From Photobacterium swingsii (lineage in GTDB: Bacteria; Pseudomonadota; Gammaproteobacteria; Enterobacterales; Vibrionaceae), in assembly GCF_024346715.1 (NCBI RefSeq), contig NZ_AP024853.1, forward strand, positions 1,178,001 to 1,242,000: 64,000 nucleotides of DNA, in the 5' to 3' direction. Position 1 is the first letter of the stretch, and each line of letters opens with the position of its first letter. The position numbers and the translations under genes were made by a program. Positions 55,768-64,000 of this stretch are shown piece after piece. The notes beneath the pieces were generated by a model. The model was not told the DNA's origin, searched no databases, and saw only the letters and a program-made list of their open reading frames with translations.

Positions 55768-55821
55768 GTATCAAAAATACAGCCTATCTCTCAGCCGCGT
55801 TAGTAATACGACTTTATAGCC

Positions 55822-56070
55822 TTAACCAATGGCAATGTCAGGATCAACTTCAAAATAACGATTAACGGCACACTCAGAAAACTCGCTATCTATAAAATCT
55901 AAGACAATATCTAATGACTCCGCCTGCCAAATACACTGACAGACCGCTTCATGGCGATCAAACATTGCAGTCATCACATGCATGCCTGAAGGAGGGTTGC
56001 GCAGCTTCTCTCCCGCCTTTTTTTGAAAAAGCTCAGGGTCTAAAATCTCATGCTCAACGGCAACAAACAT
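55822..56070 (-). CDS. Small hypothetical protein (82 aa)
   Basis: 82 aa from the ATG at 56070, which has GAGGAG six bases upstream; a TTG two codons earlier is less likely. Soluble, acidic, with three Cys residues and no signal peptide. The pattern FVAVEHEILDPELF followed by GMHVMTAMFD suggests a small ferredoxin-like alpha-beta domain, but I do not recognise the family. It stands alone between the TldD/TldE terminator and the EF-G2 gene. Confidence 0.65.
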   Translation of the reverse strand: MFVAVEHEILDPELFQKKAGEKLRNPPSGMHVMTAMFDRHEAVCQCIWQAESLDIVLDFIDSEFSECAVNRYFEVDPDIAIG

Positions 56071-56300
56071 TCCCAACTCCTCTCTCTTTTATTGCTAAGT
56101 ATAGAAGAGATACACGGCAAAACGATCAAAGCCACTGCCTCAAGTTTGATTCGATCTCGCTGTCAAGGTAATAGAGAGCTAGCGCAGACATTAACCGCAA
56201 TATTACGAACATCTATGAGATTGTAAGCCACTTTAGGTTTTCATCGCTGAATACATCCCTTTGCTCTTGCGGAGGGGGTGTCATTTCTTGAGGTACAGAT

Positions 56301-56337
56301 AAAAAATAACCCCGACAGCTTTCACTATCGGGGTTAT
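56301..56337 (-). terminator. Intrinsic terminator of the EF-G2 gene
   Basis: Stem 56306-56318 with 56325-56337 (ATAACCCCGACAG / CTATCGGGGTTAT), 13 positions with one mismatch that is a G-T pair on the transcribed RNA, 6-base loop, then six T on the minus strand. Confidence 0.9.
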
Positions 56338-56363
56338 AAAGTTAATTAACGAAAGGTGCTAAA

Positions 56364-58457
56364 TTATTTCTTAGCAGCTGCTTCGCGTTCTTTAACTTCA
56401 GCGATTACCGCTTCTGCTACGTTAGCAGGACATGGTGCGTAGTGTGCGAACTCCATAGAGAACTGACCACGACCAGATGTCATTGTACGTAGAGAACCGA
56501 TGTAACCAAACATTTCTGATAGTGGAACGTCCGCTTTAATACGTACGCCAGTTGCACCAGCCATTTGGTCTTTGATCATACCACGACGACGGTTAAGGTC
56601 ACCGATAACATCACCAACGTGATCTTCTGGAGTGAACACGTCAACGTGCATGATTGGCTCTAGAAGTTGAGCGCCAGCTTTAGGCATAGATTGGCGGAAT
56701 GCGCCTTTCGCTGCGATTTCGAAAGCTACTGCAGATGAATCGACTGCGTGGAAACCACCGTCGAATAGTTCAACTTCAACGTCAAGAACTGGGAAGCCAG
56801 CTAGTACACCAGTATCCATCATGCCAGCAAAACCTTTTTCGATTGCAGGCCAGAATTCTTTAGGTACGTTACCACCAACAACAACAGAGCTGAACTTGAA
56901 GCCAGAACCAACTTCGCCAGGCTTGATACGGTAATCGATCTTACCGAATTGACCAGAACCACCAGACTGTTTCTTGTGCGTGTAGCTATCTTCAACAGGT
57001 TGAGTGATAGTTTCACGGTAAGCAACTTGTGGTTGACCAACGATTAGGTCTACGCCGTAAGTACGCTTAAGGATATCTACTTTGATATCTAGGTGAAGCT
57101 CACCCATACCTTTAAGGATGGTTTCGCCAGTTTCTTCGTCAGTTTCAACTTGGAAAGATGGATCTTCTGCAACCATTTTACCGATCGCGATACCCATTTT
57201 CTCAGAACCGCCTTTATCTTTAGGCGTAACAGCAATTGAGATTACTGGAACTGGGAAGATCATAGGCTCAAGCGTACACTCGTGCTTAACATCACATAGA
57301 GTGTGACCAGTTTGAACGTTCTTCATACCAACAACAGCGATGATGTCACCAGCTTGAGCTTCAGTTAGCTCGTTACGGTCATCAGCTTGCATCTCAACCA
57401 TACGGCCGATACGCTCTGTTTTACCCGTAGCTGCGTTAAGGATAGTGTCACCCTTCTTCATGCGGCCAGAGTAGATACGGATGAATGTTAGGGCGCCGAA
57501 ACGGTCGTCCATGATTTTGAACGCTAGAGCACGTAGTGGCTCATCAGCAGATACTGTCGCTACTTCACCAGTTGGTTCGCCAGTCTCTTTATCAGTAAGA
57601 GGTTGTGGGTCAACTTCAGTTGGAGCAGGTAGGTAATCTACAACAGCATCAAGGATAAGTTGCATACCTTTGTTTTTGTACGCAGAACCACAGTACGTTG
57701 GGAAGAACGCTAGGTTACGTGTACCTTTACGGATACAAGCCTTGATTTGTTCGATAGAAGGCTCTTCACCTTCCATGTAAGCTTCCATTAGATCGTCGTC
57801 TTGCTCAACAGCAGATTCGATCATTTCTTCACGGTAAGCTTCTACGTCATCAACCATATCCGCAGGGATTTCTTGGATTTCGTAGTTTTCAGGAAGACCT
57901 GTGTCATCCCAAACGTATGCTTTACGGCTTAGAACGTCTACAACACCAACGAAGTCATCTTCACGACCGATTGGTAGAGTCATAACAAGAGGAGTTGCAC
58001 CTAGAACGCTCTTAACTTGGTCAACAACGTTAAAGAAGTCAGCACCCATACGGTCTAGTTTGTTTACGAAGATCAGACGAGCAACTTCTGATTCGTTCGC
58101 GTAACGCCAGTTAGTTTCTGACTGAGGTTCAACACCACCAGAACCACAGAATACACCAACACCGCCATCAAGTACTTTAAGTGAACGGTAAACTTCAACT
58201 GTGAAGTCAACGTGTCCTGGAGTATCGATAACGTTTAGGCGGTGACCATTCCAGAAACAGCTTACTGCTGCAGACTGGATAGTAATACCGCGCTCAGCTT
58301 CCTGTTCCATGAAGTCAGTAGTTGTTGAGCCATCGTGTGTGTCACCGATTTTGTGGATTTCACCGGTAAGCTTAAGGATACGCTCAGTAGTAGTAGTTTT
58401 ACCCGCATCAACGTGCGCGAAAATACCAATGTTTCTGTATTTAGATAAATCTGTCAT
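56364..58457 (-). CDS. fusA: Elongation factor G, second copy (EF-G2 type)
   Basis: 697 aa. GTPase motifs AHVDAGKTTTTER, DTPGHVDF and NKLD are intact, and domains II-V follow in the normal order. The switch region reads TDFMEQEAERGITIQSAAVSCFW, where the canonical EF-G1 has an AAT-MDWMEQEQERGITI type sequence, so it is the second EF-G found in Vibrio and relatives. It is not beside rpsL/rpsG/tuf, where fusA1 belongs. It works in ribosomal translocation or recycling. Single gene with its own terminator. Confidence 0.93.
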   Translation of the reverse strand: MTDLSKYRNIGIFAHVDAGKTTTTERILKLTGEIHKIGDTHDGSTTTDFMEQEAERGITIQSAAVSCFWNGHRLNVIDTPGHVDFTVEVYRSLKVLDGGVGVFCGSGGVEPQSETNWRYANESEVARLIFVNKLDRMGADFFNVVDQVKSVLGATPLVMTLPIGREDDFVGVVDVLSRKAYVWDDTGLPENYEIQEIPADMVDDVEAYREEMIESAVEQDDDLMEAYMEGEEPSIEQIKACIRKGTRNLAFFPTYCGSAYKNKGMQLILDAVVDYLPAPTEVDPQPLTDKETGEPTGEVATVSADEPLRALAFKIMDDRFGALTFIRIYSGRMKKGDTILNAATGKTERIGRMVEMQADDRNELTEAQAGDIIAVVGMKNVQTGHTLCDVKHECTLEPMIFPVPVISIAVTPKDKGGSEKMGIAIGKMVAEDPSFQVETDEETGETILKGMGELHLDIKVDILKRTYGVDLIVGQPQVAYRETITQPVEDSYTHKKQSGGSGQFGKIDYRIKPGEVGSGFKFSSVVVGGNVPKEFWPAIEKGFAGMMDTGVLAGFPVLDVEVELFDGGFHAVDSSAVAFEIAAKGAFRQSMPKAGAQLLEPIMHVDVFTPEDHVGDVIGDLNRRRGMIKDQMAGATGVRIKADVPLSEMFGYIGSLRTMTSGRGQFSMEFAHYAPCPANVAEAVIAEVKEREAAAKK

Positions 58458-58795
58458 TGTTTTTCTCTATAAACAATTACTGTCACTATTCAAGGATGGG
58501 GAGTATAACACTTATTGTAATAAACGAAACATAGCTATAGCGTCAATTACAGGAATCGCTGCATATAGTATTGATTGTTTTGTTCACATCAGCATCAATT
58601 TACTCGCTCACCTAAAATAACCTGACAACATGCTGTAATAAAGGGGTGAGTATAGCTTGCTAAAATATAGCACTGTCTGAGTAATACTCACGCTTCCTCG
58701 CCCCTAAATTTATGCATCTACGCTATCAGGACGCCTAGTTAACCGTCTTCATCAGCCAAGTCATTCACTCAGCCCATAAACACGTGCTACATACG
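58458..58795. other. Upstream region of the EF-G2 gene
   Basis: A 338-base gap between the EF-G2 start and the tRNA terminator. It should hold the EF-G2 promoter on the minus strand. I see no gene, no strong repeat and no operator that I can name in it. Confidence 0.4.
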
Positions 58796-58821
58796 AAAAA
58801 ACCCGCCTCAAGGCGGGTTTT
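58796..58821 (-). terminator. Terminator after tRNA-Ser
   Basis: Stem ACCCGCCT (58801-58808) / AGGCGGGT (58811-58818) extended by A-T pairs, with six T on the minus strand. It lies seven bases after the tRNA 3' end. Confidence 0.9.
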
Positions 58822-58827
58822 AAAATG

Positions 58828-58918
58828 TGGCGGAGAGATAGGGATTTGAACCCTAGATACGCTACAAACGTATGCCGGTTTTCAAGACCGGTGCTTTCAA
58901 CCACTCAGCCATCTCTCC
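58828..58918 (-). tRNA. tRNA-Ser (anticodon UGA)
   Basis: 91 nt including an encoded CCA (TGG at 58828-58830). The acceptor stem GGAGAGA pairs with TCTCTCC. The anticodon loop CTTGAAAA carries TGA. The long variable arm, formed around CATACG and CGTATC, is that of a class II serine tRNA, and the T-loop GTTCAAATC is normal. It reads UCA and UCN codons. Single tRNA unit with its own terminator. Confidence 0.97.
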
Positions 58919-59026
58919 GTAATTGCGGCGTATATTAGCGATGCATGAGCAAGCTGTAAACCCCCAGACGCTTTAAATGAGCATAAATTCAGCAAAAAAT
59001 CATAAAAAAGTGCTATACCAGCCTTT

Positions 59027-59473
59027 CTATACTGGCATTGCATCAGTTTCCGCTTGAATTTCTTCGATTCGCGTACGTATTTCAGCAGAGATCGTGGCTT
59101 TCTTATTGGTTTTAAAGTTAAACATCACCACTTCTGCACTGCCTGTTGTCGTGATCTTCCCTAGCTTCTTACTATATACGCTGTACTCCATCGTAAAACG
59201 ATCGTCTCCCATTTCACGAATTTTGGATCCTATATATAAAGTATCAGGGAAGGTCACAGGAATTTTATAGCTACACTGTGTTTCTTTCAGTACAGGGCCG
59301 ATCCCTGTCTTTTGCAGGTCATCCATTAATGAGAGCTGTAAAAAGTAATCAATGCGGGCAGTTTCAAAATAGCGGAAATAAACCACATTATTCACATGAT
59401 TAAGTGCATCCATCTCACCCCATGCAACGGGGATTTCAGTGATAACAGGGTAACCCTTTAGCATCGCTTCCAT
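59027..59473 (-). CDS. Hotdog-fold acyl-CoA thioesterase (4HBT/YbgC-like)
   Basis: 148 aa, ATG with GAGGAG upstream. The N-terminal motif VAWGEMDALNHVNNVVYFRYFETARIDYF (given here as its key residues: Asp and His-Val-Asn-Asn with Tyr-Phe-Arg-Tyr-Phe-Glu) is the 4HBT active-site signature with the catalytic Asp. It should hydrolyse acyl- or aroyl-CoA esters in the cytoplasm. A single gene between the tRNA and the FG-GAP protein. Substrate cannot be read from sequence. Confidence 0.85.
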   Translation of the reverse strand: MEAMLKGYPVITEIPVAWGEMDALNHVNNVVYFRYFETARIDYFLQLSLMDDLQKTGIGPVLKETQCSYKIPVTFPDTLYIGSKIREMGDDRFTMEYSVYSKKLGKITTTGSAEVVMFNFKTNKKATISAEIRTRIEEIQAETDAMPV

Positions 59474-59624
59474 GTTTTGCTCCTCAATAAAGCTATAGAT
59501 CTAAACACTTGTTTGAATAGAGTCTTAACACTAGAAGTGGATTAACATTTTTACAACAAAAGTGAATGGCAAAATTAGAATTATTGATAGCCGTCACACG
59601 CTAGCTTATTGAATGAGCAGAGAC

Positions 59625-59651
59625 AAAAAAGCGGCAGAATAACTGCCGCTC
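59625..59651 (-). terminator. Terminator of the FG-GAP lipoprotein gene
   Basis: Perfect stem AGCGGCAG (59631-59638) / CTGCCGCT (59644-59651) with loop AATAA, followed on the minus strand by six T (59630-59625). Confidence 0.9.
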
Positions 59652-59680
59652 ACTTGTTTATAACGCGTATCTACACTCGA

Positions 59681-62218
59681 TTAATGTGGGGTGTTGTGGT
59701 AAATACGCCCATAGACAGGTTTTGATGTTTCACTTTTATAGCCCAAGACCACTAAATCTTGATCACCATCTTTATCAAGGTCAGTACTATGAAAGTCATC
59801 CGTTGTTCCGAAATCAGAAGCACCAACCACTGTGTGTGATAAAGCATAAGTACCATTACCATTATTTAAATAGGCGGTAACTAAGCTATTAGCATCGAGT
59901 ATTAATATATCTGGCTTACCATTCGTATTAATATCGGAAAAAACAGCGCGTTGACCTTTAATACCGAAGCTTGAACTAGACTGACTAAACGTAGCATCGC
60001 CTTCATTGAGGTATAAACGATTTCGGTTATCTTCATCTGTTACAAATACATCCAGCTTACCGTTATCATCTACATCCGCTAATACGACGGAAGTTGAAGA
60101 CTCATTGTTATCGTCCCAGATAACTGTCGAACGCTCAAACATACCTTTACCATTGTTTAGGTAAATTAATCCTTTACTCCCAGTGCCCGATTCACCCACT
60201 ACTATATCAATGCTCTTATCACCATTCATGTCACCAACGGCAAGTGCAATCGTAGGTCGGTTTGTTTTCGTAGCTAGGCGCTGGCCTGAATCCACAAACC
60301 GGCCGCCACCTTGATTGACAAATATTCGAGTTTGGTCGCCACTAACATTTTTATTCCCTGAAACCATGGCAACAATATCTAAATCACCATCATTGTCGAT
60401 ATCTGCTAATTTTATCGTTCTAATGGAGTAATCATCGCTTTGCGCCATCACTTCACTGTATTTAGTGAAATTCCCCAAGCCATCATTTTGATAATAATCA
60501 ATCGTTCCACCTTGATCAGCGCTAAGAATGAAATCCAGATCACCGTCACCATTCACATCACCTACTGCGACTTGTCGATAAGTTGCAGGTAGAATTTCTT
60601 TCTTTACCGACTTATAGCTGCCGTCAGGTTGAGCGATTTCTACCTGATAGCCTCGATATCCCCCCATCACTAAATCAACTAAACCATCACCATTAATATC
60701 ACCACTGCTAATCGAATTTGGAGCGACATAACTTGAGTCATAAATCTGGCTCTGCTCAACGAAATTACCCGTACCTAAGTCTGGGTTTCGTTTCAAATAC
60801 AAAGCTTTGTTCAGGACATCGAGTGGTTTTACTTCAATAGTCTCTTTCGCAATCATGGTACCTTGAGAAGCTTTCACCATGTAGTCGCCAGCAATCAAGT
60901 TTAGCTTTAATGAACCAGCGCTTAGCTCTTTACCTGTAATGCCAACTAATTCATCGTTCAGATAAACCTTGGCACCACTGGCCGCTTGTTGCTGTTGATC
61001 GATAATATTAAAGTGCACCGTGCCTTTGATGTGGCCTGTAATGATACCTTCGCGCTTTAAGCTTAATTTACAACCCGAGCCTTGGTTAAGGTCGATATTG
61101 ATCGCAGTTAAACACTGAGCATAAGGTGCTTTTTGATACCCATCCGCGGCTTCATCAATATGGTGAAATGCCAAGCTTACAGTTACTGCACTTTCACCTT
61201 GAGTTTCAAAAATATCACTCGCAACAAAGCCACCTTTGCTATCACTCACAACAGTAAGCACTTTTTCATGAATTAGCGCATCAGTACTGTTAGATGAAAG
61301 GCGAACAATCAGTGAAACTTTGCTTTCATCACCAACCTCAGCAACAATCTCTGGTGGCACATTGAAAGTAAACTCACCCAGATCTTTTAGCTCATCCAGT
61401 TTCACCGTGACATCAGCTTGTAGCGGGATCACGTCCATCTTGGCATCTGAGCCTTCAACGATATTGAGCTTGGTTTCATTCTCGTTCTTGCCAACCATCA
61501 GATCACCGTCATACAGCTTCAGATCCATGGTGTATTCGCCCGGCTGAACGTTCAGAACAATTTCTGACAAACCTGTTTCTTTGTTGATGTTGAAGATACG
61601 CTCTTTCTCATCGTTAATTTTCAAGCCAAACTGAGGCTCAACTAACGCCGCTAATTCTTCGGCGGTAAATGAGAACTTCAAGTTAGTAACGTAAGCGACA
61701 AAATCAAGATCAGTAATGGTTTCACCAAGGTTTGGCTTTAGCACAAACTCCAGTTCAGGCTGCGTATTATCAACAATTTCTTGGCCAAGGGACTCAGCTA
61801 AATATTGATGACCTTTACTGTCTTCAACGATAAGTAAAAAGTCGTAAGTACCCGGCTTTAAAGACAAGACACGGTGTGATTCAACACTTCCATCAGCGCG
61901 CTGCGTGACAGGCCAGTCATAGTCTGTATGCTCTGAAGGGGTAGCGCGATTGGTGATTCGCAATGTACCTTTATAAGAAATATCTTGTGCAGCTTTAGAC
62001 ACTGCCTTGACGGTGGATTTAGAATAATCATGTTGAAGGGAGTAACCACTGAACTCAGGTGGCTGGATCGTTTGTAAATAAGTCGCTGCAAATTGTGCTT
62101 TTACAACCGTTTGAGCTTCCTTTTTAGGCGCGACGTCCTCACTATCACTGTTACATCCCGCAACGTTTAAACCAACCAGAACGCTGACCAACCATGGCGC
62201 TATTTTTTTGTGATTCAT
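59681..62218 (-). CDS. FG-GAP/VCBS-repeat surface lipoprotein
   Basis: 845 aa. Lipobox VAGC (Cys22). The N-terminal half (about 40-480) is a set of beta-sandwich-like segments of unknown type, ending with a carboxypeptidase-regulatory-like fold region GAKVYLNDELVGITGKEL. The C-terminal part (about 500-845) has seven FG-GAP/VCBS repeats, each with a calcium-type loop such as DINGDGLVD, DVNGDGDLD, DIDNDGDLD, DMNGDKSID, DVDDNGKLD, DINTNGKPD and DLDKDGDQD, predicted to form a seven-blade propeller. Likely exposed on the cell surface with a binding role. Single gene with its own terminator. Substrate or partner unknown. Confidence 0.88.
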   Translation of the reverse strand: MNHKKIAPWLVSVLVGLNVAGCNSDSEDVAPKKEAQTVVKAQFAATYLQTIQPPEFSGYSLQHDYSKSTVKAVSKAAQDISYKGTLRITNRATPSEHTDYDWPVTQRADGSVESHRVLSLKPGTYDFLLIVEDSKGHQYLAESLGQEIVDNTQPELEFVLKPNLGETITDLDFVAYVTNLKFSFTAEELAALVEPQFGLKINDEKERIFNINKETGLSEIVLNVQPGEYTMDLKLYDGDLMVGKNENETKLNIVEGSDAKMDVIPLQADVTVKLDELKDLGEFTFNVPPEIVAEVGDESKVSLIVRLSSNSTDALIHEKVLTVVSDSKGGFVASDIFETQGESAVTVSLAFHHIDEAADGYQKAPYAQCLTAINIDLNQGSGCKLSLKREGIITGHIKGTVHFNIIDQQQQAASGAKVYLNDELVGITGKELSAGSLKLNLIAGDYMVKASQGTMIAKETIEVKPLDVLNKALYLKRNPDLGTGNFVEQSQIYDSSYVAPNSISSGDINGDGLVDLVMGGYRGYQVEIAQPDGSYKSVKKEILPATYRQVAVGDVNGDGDLDFILSADQGGTIDYYQNDGLGNFTKYSEVMAQSDDYSIRTIKLADIDNDGDLDIVAMVSGNKNVSGDQTRIFVNQGGGRFVDSGQRLATKTNRPTIALAVGDMNGDKSIDIVVGESGTGSKGLIYLNNGKGMFERSTVIWDDNNESSTSVVLADVDDNGKLDVFVTDEDNRNRLYLNEGDATFSQSSSSFGIKGQRAVFSDINTNGKPDILILDANSLVTAYLNNGNGTYALSHTVVGASDFGTTDDFHSTDLDKDGDQDLVVLGYKSETSKPVYGRIYHNTPH

Positions 62219-62532
62219 TATTATATGTGTTCTCTATGTGTGAATAACTGAGCATATACCCATAAACTGGACGAATATTACATCCCAAAAGGAGTAATAA
62301 CAAAATTGCACACATCAACAGACCAATATTTAATCATTTTAAATCAATAATTTAATAGCATTCCTTTTGGGTATTTACATATCAGTTATCGGTATAGTTC
62401 ACCTCGACTTATTGCCCCTCTCCGGCAATAAAACGCTAACTGTTACAGGCTGTTTTCTCATCGTCTGTACTACTCCCACACGCGAAATAAATGCTCTACT
62501 GGTGAGACATTTTGCATGGGAGAACGACGAAG
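62219..62532. promoter_or_regulatory. Divergent intergenic region with a spaced inverted repeat
   Basis: A 314-base gap between the FG-GAP gene (minus) and a small membrane-protein gene (plus). CCCAAAAGGA at 62284-62293 recurs as its exact inverted copy TCCTTTTGGG at 62362-62371, 68 bases apart, with AT-rich DNA between. It may be a pair of operator sites or the ends of a small repeat. Nothing else recognised. Confidence 0.4.
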
Positions 62533-62766
62533 ATGAAAAGGGAAGAAGGTTCATTGAATACTGAGGTTAAACTTATTGTCGTAGCAGTTGTTTGTGCTTT
62601 TTTGCTCATTGCTGGCCATGTGATTCTCGCGAAGAGCTTCGCTTATTTAATGTGGAGTGAATACATAGCCGCAGCCATTCCATTCATCCTCTTTGTTATT
62701 GCTGTTGCGGCTGTTAAATACACCATAAAACTCGAAACCAAAAACAATATAGACTCTTCTCAGTAA
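62533..62766 (+). CDS. Small two-span membrane protein
   Basis: 77 aa from the ATG at 62533; the frame is also open from a TTG at 62512, but the later start places GGGAG and GAAG upstream. Two hydrophobic spans (about 12-32 and 40-61) are joined by a short loop with MWSEY, and the C-terminus is polar. No family recognised. It stands between the divergent FG-GAP gene and the convergent aminotransferase. Confidence 0.55.
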   Translation: MKREEGSLNTEVKLIVVAVVCAFLLIAGHVILAKSFAYLMWSEYIAAAIPFILFVIAVAAVKYTIKLETKNNIDSSQ

Positions 62767-62802
62767 GGTTGATTCATCACGCACTCGTGTACAGCATTCA
62801 CC

Positions 62803-64000
62803 CTAACGATTGTCTTTGATCACTTGCGCCATGGTTTTGATTGCTTGTTCAGCGGTTTGAGTCCATTCATAAGCACAATTTAGCCGAATACAATGCTTAA
62901 AACGATCATCACTGGCAAACAAGGTTCCTGGCGCAATACTAATATCATGCTGATCCAATAGTATGGGTAGTAGCTGAGCGCTATTTAACGTTTTTGGCAG
63001 TTCGAGCCATAGGAAATAACCACCAGACGGTTTTGATACCCTTGTATCAGGTGGCAGGTAAGACTGAATAGCACTAAGTGTTGATGCCATACGTTTTTCT
63101 AATTCAGCACGTAATCGTCGCAAGTGAGCATCATAATTACCGTGCTGTAAGTAATGAGCAATCGCCAGTTGATTCGGAATAGCCGCAGACAATGTCGACA
63201 TTAATTGTAATCGTTCCACTTGCTGCGCATATTGCCCAGCAACAACCCAACCCACTCTAAAGCCCATCGCTAAACTTTTAGAGAACGAGCTGCAATGTAA
63301 TACCCGCCCCTGATGATCAAATGCTTTAATTGGTTTAGGCTTCTTGTCTGAAAAATACAGCTCACCGTACACATCATCTTCGATCAAGGGGATTTGATGG
63401 TGATTCAGCAAGGCTATCAGGCTGTGCTTGTTCTCATCAGGCATACTCGCCCCCAGCGGATTTTGAAATGCGCTCATCACCCAGCATGCTTTGACATCAT
63501 GGTTTTCGATGGCTAATTTCAGCTGAGTTACATCGATACCATCATTCGGGTGGGTGGGTATTTCAATGGCTTTTAACTTTAAGCGTTCAATCGTTTGTAA
63601 GGCCCCATAAAAAGCAGGCGACTCAATCGCCACAGTATCACCAGGCTGGGTAACCGCCATTAAACTCAATCCAAGCGATTCCATCGCGCCCGATGTAATA
63701 ACAATGTCATCGACAGCAACATCAATACCATCTCGTAAATAACGCTTCGCAATAGCACGGCGCAGTGCCATATTGCCCGGAGGTAATTCCGTCAGCATCA
63801 TTTGCGGCGACATGGTTTTCATCACCTGCCCCATCGCACGCCCTAAGGCATTAATCGGTAAAAGTTCGGGATCAGGAAAGGCCGATCCAAATGGGATCAC
63901 ATTCGGCTTTTTACATGCACTTAATACATCAAACACATGCGCGTTAATCGCAATCGATCGGTTTTCAATTTGCGGTTTATCAGGCTGGTTAACCGTTATT
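62803..64000 (-). CDS. MocR-type aminotransferase regulator (5' end outside the window)
   Basis: The frame is open from its stop at 62803 to the window edge. The apparent start at 63936 is an internal GTG, and the 21 codons before it (ending IENRSIAINAHV) read as normal protein. The visible part is a fold-type I PLP domain: NPLGASMPDE, EDDVYGELYF with the PLP-ring Asp/Tyr, the PLP lysine in SSFSKSLAMGFRVGW, and GGYFLWLELP. The spacing and the linker before the domain are those of MocR/GntR transcription factors, whose DNA-binding winged helix would lie beyond 64000. A plain aminotransferase of class I is the alternative. Regulated genes unknown. Confidence 0.85.
   Translation of the reverse strand, partial: ITVNQPDKPQIENRSIAINAHVFDVLSACKKPNVIPFGSAFPDPELLPINALGRAMGQVMKTMSPQMMLTELPPGNMALRRAIAKRYLRDGIDVAVDDIVITSGAMESLGLSLMAVTQPGDTVAIESPAFYGALQTIERLKLKAIEIPTHPNDGIDVTQLKLAIENHDVKACWVMSAFQNPLGASMPDENKHSLIALLNHHQIPLIEDDVYGELYFSDKKPKPIKAFDHQGRVLHCSSFSKSLAMGFRVGWVVAGQYAQQVERLQLMSTLSAAIPNQLAIAHYLQHGNYDAHLRRLRAELEKRMASTLSAIQSYLPPDTRVSKPSGGYFLWLELPKTLNSAQLLPILLDQHDISIAPGTLFASDDRFKHCIRLNCAYEWTQTAEQAIKTMAQVIKDNR

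Noticed and set aside
59686..59880. Plus-strand ORF opposite the FG-GAP gene end
   Set aside because: Antisense shadow of the repeat region; no start signals.
1..64000. CRISPR arrays, rRNA genes, complete insertion sequences or phage genes
   Set aside because: No regularly spaced direct repeats, no transposase or integrase frames and no rRNA-like sequence were seen.

Overview
The window looks like the chromosome of a marine gammaproteobacterium of the Vibrionaceae, probably Photobacterium or a close relative. This rests on the chitobiase-type hexosaminidase, the second EF-G (EF-G2), the Vibrio-like type VI secretion gene set with its kinase/phosphatase pair, TyrR- and Zur-type operators, and the moderate, AT-leaning base composition. 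The genus is an inference; there is no rRNA or other decisive marker.

Layout. 1-5.5 kb: a small unknown gene, the pqiABC envelope lipid-transport operon (minus strand), a small lipoprotein with a ClpP-like active-site arrangement, and an unknown single-span membrane protein. 5.5-11.3 kb: a long non-coding stretch, then two lipoprotein hydrolases, a GH20 chitobiase and a 5'-nucleotidase/UDP-sugar hydrolase, each with its own terminator. 11.35-41 kb: a complete type VI secretion system (T6SS) on the minus strand, read from tagH at 41 kb down to the effector end at 11.35 kb. The order is tagH-tssJ-tssK-tssL-tssM-tagF-pppA-tssA-tssB-tssC-(second TssC)-tagJ-tssE-tssF-tssG-clpV-hcp-vgrG-(ketosynthase-like protein)-Rhs effector-immunity candidate. 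The kinase ppkA (plus strand) is divergent from tagH, so the full threonine-phosphorylation switch (PpkA, PppA, FHA) is present.

43.3-50 kb: a phenylalanine/tyrosine catabolic locus. phhA-phhB run leftward, and hmgA-fahA-maiA-aacS run rightward from a shared region carrying a near-consensus TyrR box. Together they convert phenylalanine to tyrosine and homogentisate to fumarate plus acetoacetyl-CoA; the aminotransferase and 4-hydroxyphenylpyruvate dioxygenase steps are not in the window. 50.2-55.7 kb: sdaA, a COG0523 metal-chaperone GTPase behind a near-perfect Zur box, a small palindromic repeat, and an adjacent TldD/TldE-type protease pair. 55.8-64 kb: a small unknown gene, EF-G2, tRNA-Ser(UGA), a hotdog thioesterase, an FG-GAP/VCBS-repeat lipoprotein, a small membrane protein, and a MocR-type aminotransferase that runs off the right edge.

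The part most likely to be undescribed is the T6SS effector end (11.35-17 kb). An Rhs protein without a PAAR domain carries the DPxG-18-DPxG self-cleavage signature and a 194-residue C-terminal toxin domain that I do not recognise. It is translationally coupled to a degenerate ketosynthase-fold protein upstream and to an exported, Cys-paired, helical-repeat immunity candidate downstream. Stable hairpins at several operon junctions (tssJ/tssK, tssC/second tssC, hcp/vgrG, vgrG/next gene) suggest the subunit ratios of the machine are set partly by RNA structure.
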